DNA from: Bordetella parapertussis
Lineage (GTDB): Bacteria; Pseudomonadota; Gammaproteobacteria; Burkholderiales; Burkholderiaceae_B
Reading direction: 5' to 3'
Length of the DNA stretch: 20,249 bases
Assembly: GCA_943331855.1 (NCBI GenBank)
Contig: CALQNE010000028.1
Span: 1 to 20,249, forward strand
This document shows, piece after piece, positions 15,681 to 20,249 of this stretch. The notes beneath the pieces are model-generated. The model did not search any database, was not told the origin of the DNA, and was given only the letters and a program-made list of their open reading frames with translations. Numbering within the stretch: the first letter of the stretch is position 1; every line of letters starts with the position of its first letter. The translations under genes and the position numbers were made by a program.

Positions 15681-16553
15681 ATGGATTCATTTTTATTACA
15701 GGTCACGTCGGGACTCGCAAACGGTGGTATTTACGCTGCGGTTGGCTTGGCCTTGGTGATGATTCATCAGGCCACCCATCACATCAACTTTGCACAAGGG
15801 GAGATGGCAACTTTTTCAACCTTTATTGCCTGGGCGATGATTCAAGCGGGCGTACCTTACTGGGTTGCATTTGTGGTGACGATGGTAGTGTCTTTTGTCG
15901 CAGGTCTTTTAATACAGCGAATTTTTCTCAAGCCTGTTGAAAAAGCGCCGATTTTGACAAACGTGATTGTGTTCGTTGGCTTACTGGTGATTTTTAATGC
16001 CTTTGCCGGCTGGATCTTTGAGCACACGATTAAATCGTTTCCAAGTCCGTTTCCGGTTGAAGGCATGTTCTTACCGCAGTACTTTTCGGGGCATCAGATT
16101 GGCTCAATTACGGTGACGTTAGTTGTTTTACTTTCGGTGTTCTGTTTCTTTCGGTTCACACCGCTTGGTCTGGCCATGCGTGCTGCAGCCTTCAATCCTG
16201 AGTCGGCCCGTTTAGTCGGTATTCGTGTTTCGTGGATGTTGGCGTTGGGCTGGGGCATGGCAGCCTTGATTGGTGCTGTAGCGGGCATGATGATCGCCCC
16301 CATCGTGTTTCTTGATCCAAATATGATGGCGGGAATTCTGCTGTACGGTTTTGCGGCAGCACTGCTCGGTGGTATTGACAACGCTTGGGGCGCCGTTGTG
16401 GGTGGCGTCATTTTAGGCGTGCTTGAAAACATCCTGGGCGCCTACGTGATCGGCAGTGATCTTAAGCTCACGATGGCTTTGATCTTAATTGTATCGATTT
16501 TGATCTTCCGTCCTTATGGCCTTTTTGGCAAACCCATTTTCTCGCGCGTCTAA
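15681..16553 (+). CDS. livH: Branched-chain amino acid-type ABC transporter permease, LivH-like
   Basis: 290 residues, strongly hydrophobic, with about eight membrane segments. Family features are the N-terminal GLANGGIYAAVGLALVMI with HHINFAQGEMA right after it, the LRR-like TPLGLAMRAAAFNPESARLVGI loop (given in short here: RAAAFNPESARLVGI), and a C-terminal AALLGGIDNAWGAVVGGVILG segment that forms the coupling region to the ATPases. It forms the inner-membrane channel with LivM. The ATG has a ggag site 7 bases upstream. The gene lies between livF and livM. Confidence 0.92.
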   Translation: MDSFLLQVTSGLANGGIYAAVGLALVMIHQATHHINFAQGEMATFSTFIAWAMIQAGVPYWVAFVVTMVVSFVAGLLIQRIFLKPVEKAPILTNVIVFVGLLVIFNAFAGWIFEHTIKSFPSPFPVEGMFLPQYFSGHQIGSITVTLVVLLSVFCFFRFTPLGLAMRAAAFNPESARLVGIRVSWMLALGWGMAALIGAVAGMMIAPIVFLDPNMMAGILLYGFAAALLGGIDNAWGAVVGGVILGVLENILGAYVIGSDLKLTMALILIVSILIFRPYGLFGKPIFSRV

Positions 16554-16563
16554 GAGAGCCAAC

Positions 16564-17526
16564 ATGTCTGCCAATATCAAAAAAATTATCGTAGCGTTGT
16601 CGTTCGTTGTTCTGATCTTGTTGCCCTTTGGGCTTGAAGATTTTCGGGTGTTTCAACTCAATTTAGTGTTGATTTATGCCATTGCAATTTTAGGCTTGAA
16701 TATATTGACGGGCTATGGTGGCCAGATCTCGCTTGGCCATGGCGCATTTTATGCAGTGGGAGCCTACACCTCGGCGGTATTGATCTCCCAACTAGGCATG
16801 TCGTCATATTTAACGATTCCGGTGGCTGGCTTAGTCTGTTTGGTTTTAGGCGTATTAATGGGATTTCCGGCATTGCGCTTAGCCGGCCATTATCTTGCAC
16901 TGGCAACGTTTGCTTTAGCGATTGCGACACCACAGTTACTTAAGTACAAGGGTATCGAGCATTGGACCGGCGGAGTGCAGGGGATTGTGCTGGAGAAACC
17001 CACGCCACCATTTAGCCTTACGATTTTTGGCAATGAACTGAGCGAAGATCGATGGCTCTATTTTGTGATCTTGGCGATTTCGATTGGCTTGTTTTGGATG
17101 GCTCACAATCTGCTTTCGGGCCGTGTTGGACGTGCGATTATGGCGATTAGGGATCAACCTACTGCGGCTGGTGCATTGGGTATTAATTTGACCTTTGTTA
17201 AAACAGCAACGTTTGGTTTGTCTGCGGCTTACACCGGGATTGCGGGTGGGCTCAGCGCGCTGGCTGTTGCGTACATCGCGCCTGACAGTTTCCCGGCCTT
17301 TTTATCGATTAGTTTGTTGGTCGGCGTTGTCGTCGGAGGGCTAGGTTCAATTTCTGGCGCAATTTTTGGTGCGTTGTTTATCCAATTTGTACCCAATGTC
17401 GCAGATGAAATTTCAAAATCTGCACCTTGGGCAGTCTATGGCGCAATGCTCCTGGCGCTGGCGTATGCGGCACCGAATGGAGTAATGGGGATTTTGCAAA
17501 AACTTAAAAAAAGAGGCCAAGCATAA
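16564..17526 (+). CDS. livM: Branched-chain amino acid-type ABC transporter permease, LivM-like
   Basis: 320 residues from ATG 16564. A longer in-frame start at 16516 would overlap livH by 38 bases, has no ribosome site and would add a basic, non-conserved tail, whereas 16564 lies 10 bases after the livH stop with agag before it. The protein has about nine or ten membrane segments. Family motifs are ILGLNILTGYGGQISLGHGAF near the start (shown here as TGYGGQISLGHGAF), RVGRAIMAIRDQPTAAGALG in the cytoplasmic coupling loop, and GGLGSISGAIFGALFIQF near the C-terminus. It is the second half of the channel. Its stop overlaps the first receptor gene's start by one base (taatg), implying coupled translation. 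Confidence 0.9.
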   Translation: MSANIKKIIVALSFVVLILLPFGLEDFRVFQLNLVLIYAIAILGLNILTGYGGQISLGHGAFYAVGAYTSAVLISQLGMSSYLTIPVAGLVCLVLGVLMGFPALRLAGHYLALATFALAIATPQLLKYKGIEHWTGGVQGIVLEKPTPPFSLTIFGNELSEDRWLYFVILAISIGLFWMAHNLLSGRVGRAIMAIRDQPTAAGALGINLTFVKTATFGLSAAYTGIAGGLSALAVAYIAPDSFPAFLSISLLVGVVVGGLGSISGAIFGALFIQFVPNVADEISKSAPWAVYGAMLLALAYAAPNGVMGILQKLKKRGQA

Positions 17527-18731
17527 TGAGACATTTCAATCAAATAAAAATGTTGTTCGCTGTCGGCGCGTTTGCATTCGCTAGTTTCGGATTAAACGCT
17601 CAGCCGTATGATTCAGGTGCCACTGATAAAGAAATAAAAATTGGCAATACCAATCCTTATTCAGGCGCATTTTCGGCCTATGGTTCTTACGGCAAGGCGC
17701 AAGCCGCATACTTCAAGAAAATTAATGACGATGGCGGTATCAACGGTAGAAAAATTAACTTTATCTCGTTGGATGATGGTTTCTCTCCGCCCAGGACACT
17801 TGAGAATGCCCGTAAGTTAGTCGAGCAAGAAAAAGTCTTGTTCTTTTTTGCAACGCTAGGTACCGCGCCAAATACCGCGATTCACAAATATATGAATCAA
17901 AAGAAGGTGCCGCATCTTTTTGTACAGACTGGCGCGTCGAAGTGGGGTGATCCAAAAAATTATCCTTGGACAATGGGTTGGCAGCCTAACTACATCAGCG
18001 AGGGTAAAGTTTTTGCCCAGGCGATTTTAGATAACCAGCCAAATAGCAAAATTGCCTTGCTGTACCAGAATGATGATTCGGGCAAAGACTTGTTGCTAGG
18101 CCTCGAGCAGGGCTTGGGCGCCAAAAAAGATATGCTCGTCGCGCGCGAAACGTACGAAGGTACTGATCCGACGGTTGATAGTCAGATCGTAAAGCTGAAG
18201 GCCTCTGGTGCCGATGTATTTATTCATGGTAGCGGTCCAAAATTTGCAGCCCAGTCCATGAAAAAAATCGCTGAATTGGGCTGGAAGCCAACACAATACG
18301 TCTGGCAAGTCTCAAGCTCAATCGGTGCTGTATTGGTTCCTGCTGGTATTGAAAACACGGTTGGCCTGATTACTTCGGCGTTTTCTAAAGACCCCAGTGA
18401 TCCGCAGTGGAAAGACGACAAGGCCATTCTGGAGTATCAAGAATGGTTTAAGAAATATATGCCAGGCGCTGACCCGACAGATGGGTTCTATATTCAAGGC
18501 TACATGAATGCTCAGACGGTTGAGCATGTCATTAGACAGGCTGGTAATAACCTGACTCGTGAAAACATCATGAAGCAAGCGTCAAGTATTAACGACTTGA
18601 GGCTTCCTTTATTGTTATCCGGGGTTAACGTACAGACGAGTGCTACTGACTTTTATCCAATCGAGCGCATGCAACTTGCTCGCTTTGATGGTAAAGCATG
18701 GGTGTTGTTTGGTAAGACCTACGGCGATTGA
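17526..18731 (+). CDS. ABC transporter substrate-binding protein, LivK-like (copy 1)
   Basis: 401 residues, family Peripla_BP_6. Signal peptide MRHFNQIKM plus a hydrophobic core, likely cut after LNA before QPYDSGATDKEIKIGN. The mature domain has the usual NPYSG and GGINGRKINFISLDD strands, VEQEKVLFFFATLG, and the hinge around KFAAQSMKK. It captures the substrate in the periplasm for LivH/LivM. It is about 80 % identical, without gaps in the mature part, to the next gene. Copy 1 departs from what I regard as the family pattern at several places where copy 2 keeps it (NDDSGKDLL against NDDFGKDYL; FIHGSGPKFA against FVNVAVPKFA), which hints at altered ligand preference or relaxed selection. Start codon overlaps the livM stop. 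Confidence 0.92.
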   Translation: MRHFNQIKMLFAVGAFAFASFGLNAQPYDSGATDKEIKIGNTNPYSGAFSAYGSYGKAQAAYFKKINDDGGINGRKINFISLDDGFSPPRTLENARKLVEQEKVLFFFATLGTAPNTAIHKYMNQKKVPHLFVQTGASKWGDPKNYPWTMGWQPNYISEGKVFAQAILDNQPNSKIALLYQNDDSGKDLLLGLEQGLGAKKDMLVARETYEGTDPTVDSQIVKLKASGADVFIHGSGPKFAAQSMKKIAELGWKPTQYVWQVSSSIGAVLVPAGIENTVGLITSAFSKDPSDPQWKDDKAILEYQEWFKKYMPGADPTDGFYIQGYMNAQTVEHVIRQAGNNLTRENIMKQASSINDLRLPLLLSGVNVQTSATDFYPIERMQLARFDGKAWVLFGKTYGD

Positions 18732-18803
18732 TTTACATGCCGTTTAAATATTTGCAGAAAACCTTAGCGATATTTTTATCAACTAGTAAAGAGGAAAATC
18801 AAC
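18732..18803 (+). promoter_or_regulatory. Spacer between tandem receptor genes
   Basis: 72 AT-rich bases with no hairpin or T-run that would stop transcription. A good ribosome site, agagg within 18790-18794, lies nine bases before the ATG of copy 2. Copy 2 is therefore probably read through from the operon, and its strong ribosome site may raise its yield. Confidence 0.5.
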
Positions 18804-20012
18804 ATGAAACGAAGTTTAAACGGCTGGAGCACGGCGGTAGTCGCCGCTGCGATCGCGCTCGGTAGTGCGGGGGTCTCAGCACAGCCTTACGATACTGGCG
18901 CAACCGACAAAGAAATTAAGATCGGCAATATCAATCCATATTCGGGCCCAGCATCGTCGTACAGCTCGTACGGCAAGGCTCAAGCGGGCTATTTTAAGAT
19001 GATCAACGATCAAGGCGGCATCAATGGCCGAATGATCAACTTCATTTCTCTTGATGACAACTATGCACCACCTAAAACGCTTGAACAAGCGCGTAAGTTG
19101 GTCGAGCAGGACAAAGTCCTATTTTTATTTGCGACGCTGGGTACGCCAACGAACTCCGCAATTCATAAATATATGAATCAAAGGAAGGTGCCGCATCTGT
19201 TTGTGCAAACGGGCGCTTCAAAATGGGGCGATCCAAAGAATTTTCCTTGGACAATGGGTTGGCAGCCAAACTACTTTAGCGAAGGCAAAGTATTTGCGCA
19301 GGCAATCTTAGAAGGTCAGCCAAAAGGCAAGATTGCTGTTCTTTACCAAAACGATGATTTCGGTAAAGATTACCTGGCAGGTCTCGAGGCTGGTCTTGGC
19401 GACAAGAAAAGCATGATCGTGGCGCGCGAAACATATGAAGTGACAGACCCAACAGTTGATAGCCAGATGGTCAAGCTTAAATCTTCTGGTGCAGATATCT
19501 TTGTGAACGTGGCTGTTCCAAAATTTGCCGCGCAAGCAATTAAGAAATCTGCAGAGATGAGCTGGAAACCTACCCATTATCTGGTGCAAGTTGCAAGTTC
19601 AGTGGGTTCAACTCTGGCACCCGCCGGTTTAGAAAATAGCGTTGGTTTGATCACCACAGCTTTCTTCAAAGATCCAAGCGATCCGCAATGGAAGAACGAC
19701 AAGGCATTTCTTGAGTATCAAGAGTGGTTCAAAAAGTACATGCCTGGTTCTGATCCAACCGACAGCTTCTACATCCAAGGCTTCATTAATGCCCAGACCG
19801 TGGCACACGTGATCAAGCAAGCAGGCAACAACCTGACTCGCGAAAATATCATGAAGCAAGCAGCAAGCATTAACGACTTAAAGCTGTCTTTGTTGTTGCC
19901 AGGGATTAACGTACAAACTAGTGCGACTGATTTTTATCCAATCGAGCGTATGCAGCTAGCGCGCTTTGACGGTAAGGCCTGGGTCTTGTTCGGTAAAGTC
20001 TACGGCGATTGA
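18804..20012 (+). CDS. ABC transporter substrate-binding protein, LivK-like (copy 2)
   Basis: 402 residues, family Peripla_BP_6, a tandem duplicate of the preceding gene. The signal peptide (MKRSLNGWS, hydrophobic core, likely cut after VSA before QPYDTGATDKEIKIGN) is almost unrelated to that of copy 1, while the mature domains are about 80 % identical by my own count with no gaps. It keeps the more usual NDDFGKDY and VPKFAAQAIKK stretches, so it may be the ancestral-type receptor. It is the last gene of the operon and ends 18 bases before a strong terminator. It delivers a small ligand, possibly an amino acid or organic acid, to the LivHM channel. The exact ligand cannot be read from the sequence. 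Confidence 0.93.
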   Translation: MKRSLNGWSTAVVAAAIALGSAGVSAQPYDTGATDKEIKIGNINPYSGPASSYSSYGKAQAGYFKMINDQGGINGRMINFISLDDNYAPPKTLEQARKLVEQDKVLFLFATLGTPTNSAIHKYMNQRKVPHLFVQTGASKWGDPKNFPWTMGWQPNYFSEGKVFAQAILEGQPKGKIAVLYQNDDFGKDYLAGLEAGLGDKKSMIVARETYEVTDPTVDSQMVKLKSSGADIFVNVAVPKFAAQAIKKSAEMSWKPTHYLVQVASSVGSTLAPAGLENSVGLITTAFFKDPSDPQWKNDKAFLEYQEWFKKYMPGSDPTDSFYIQGFINAQTVAHVIKQAGNNLTRENIMKQAASINDLKLSLLLPGINVQTSATDFYPIERMQLARFDGKAWVLFGKVYGD

Positions 20013-20030
20013 TTTGATTGCCAGGTTGTA

Positions 20031-20058
20031 AAAAAAGGCCGCTTCTGCGGCCTTTTTT
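20031..20058. terminator. Bidirectional rho-independent terminator
   Basis: A perfect 12-base stem (arms 20031-20042 and 20047-20058) around a ttct loop has a GC-rich core ggccgc/gcggcc flanked by six A on one side and six T on the other. It therefore ends transcription in both directions: the liv operon from the left, and the convergent Bug gene from the right. Confidence 0.93.
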
Positions 20059-20080
20059 ATTGCGATGTCGCAGAGTCTAA

Positions 20081-20249
20081 TTAATCGATCACGATACCGG
20101 CGTCTTGAATAATTTTTGCCCAGCGATGTCTTTCGTCTAGGGCATATTGATTAAAGTGTGCCGAGGTATCGCCAACGGTGACGGCACCTTGAGCAAGCAA
20201 TTGCGCTTTAATTTGTGGATCATTTAAGATCTTAACGGTTTCAAGATTG
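20081..20249 (-). CDS. Bug/TctC-family substrate-binding protein, C-terminal fragment (cut by window edge)
   Basis: Not a complete gene: the minus-strand frame enters from the right edge and ends with TAA at 20081-20083, giving 55 residues. The tail reads LNDPQIKAQLLAQGAVTVG, then HFNQYALDERHRWAKIIQDA and GIVID. This matches the usual C-terminus of Bug receptors, where an Asp-Pro-x-(I/V) helix and a final R-W-x-K-I-I-x-(D/E)-A-G-I run are common. It converges with the liv operon and shares its terminator. The rest of the gene lies beyond the window. Confidence 0.8.
   Translation of the reverse strand, partial: NLETVKILNDPQIKAQLLAQGAVTVGDTSAHFNQYALDERHRWAKIIQDAGIVID

Overview
The window looks like chromosome of a free-living betaproteobacterium, most likely Burkholderiales. 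This is inferred from four Bug/TctC-type solute receptors in about 11 kb, a MmgE/PrpD protein beside a Bug receptor, a complete branched-chain-amino-acid-type ABC operon, and a DnaJ-like protein of a kind I associate with beta- and gammaproteobacteria. Base composition is moderate, and several genes start with TTG. I see no rRNA, tRNA, CRISPR array, transposase or phage gene, so this is metabolic and transport DNA rather than an obvious mobile island.

Layout. (1) 1-1806, plus strand: 3' part of an amidohydrolase-2 family hydrolase, then an isocitrate/isopropylmalate-type dehydrogenase 16 bases later, probably one catabolic operon. (2) 1916-2788: an EamA/DMT-type transporter whose 3' end overlaps the convergent minus-strand unit by 4 bases. 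(3) 2785-6038, minus strand: a two-gene translationally coupled unit made of a fusion protein (glycine/betaine-reductase B-like domain plus APH-type kinase domain) followed by a divergent enolase paralogue. This is the least conventional part of the window. (4) 6193-8112, plus strand: a radical SAM protein with an N-terminal B12-binding-like region, divergent from the fusion gene. (5) 8142 to about 9239, minus strand: a J-domain protein whose start is unresolved. (6) 9321-13976: three Bug receptors around a MmgE/PrpD gene, with no TctA/TctB membrane genes. (7) 14163-20012, plus strand: liv-type ABC operon in the order ATPase, ATPase, permease, permease, receptor, receptor, closed by a strong bidirectional terminator at 20031-20058. 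The two receptors are a tandem duplication, about 80 % identical by my own count. (8) 20081-20249, minus strand: C-terminal end of a fourth Bug receptor.

Working together: regions 1, 6, 7 and 8 fit uptake and breakdown of carboxylic or amino acids, although no substrate can be read from the sequence. Regions 3 and 4 are the candidate for an undescribed system: a Cys-x2-Cys reductase-like domain fused to a small-molecule kinase, coupled to an enolase-fold enzyme that lacks a normally conserved active-site histidine, with a radical SAM protein divergently transcribed 154 bases away.
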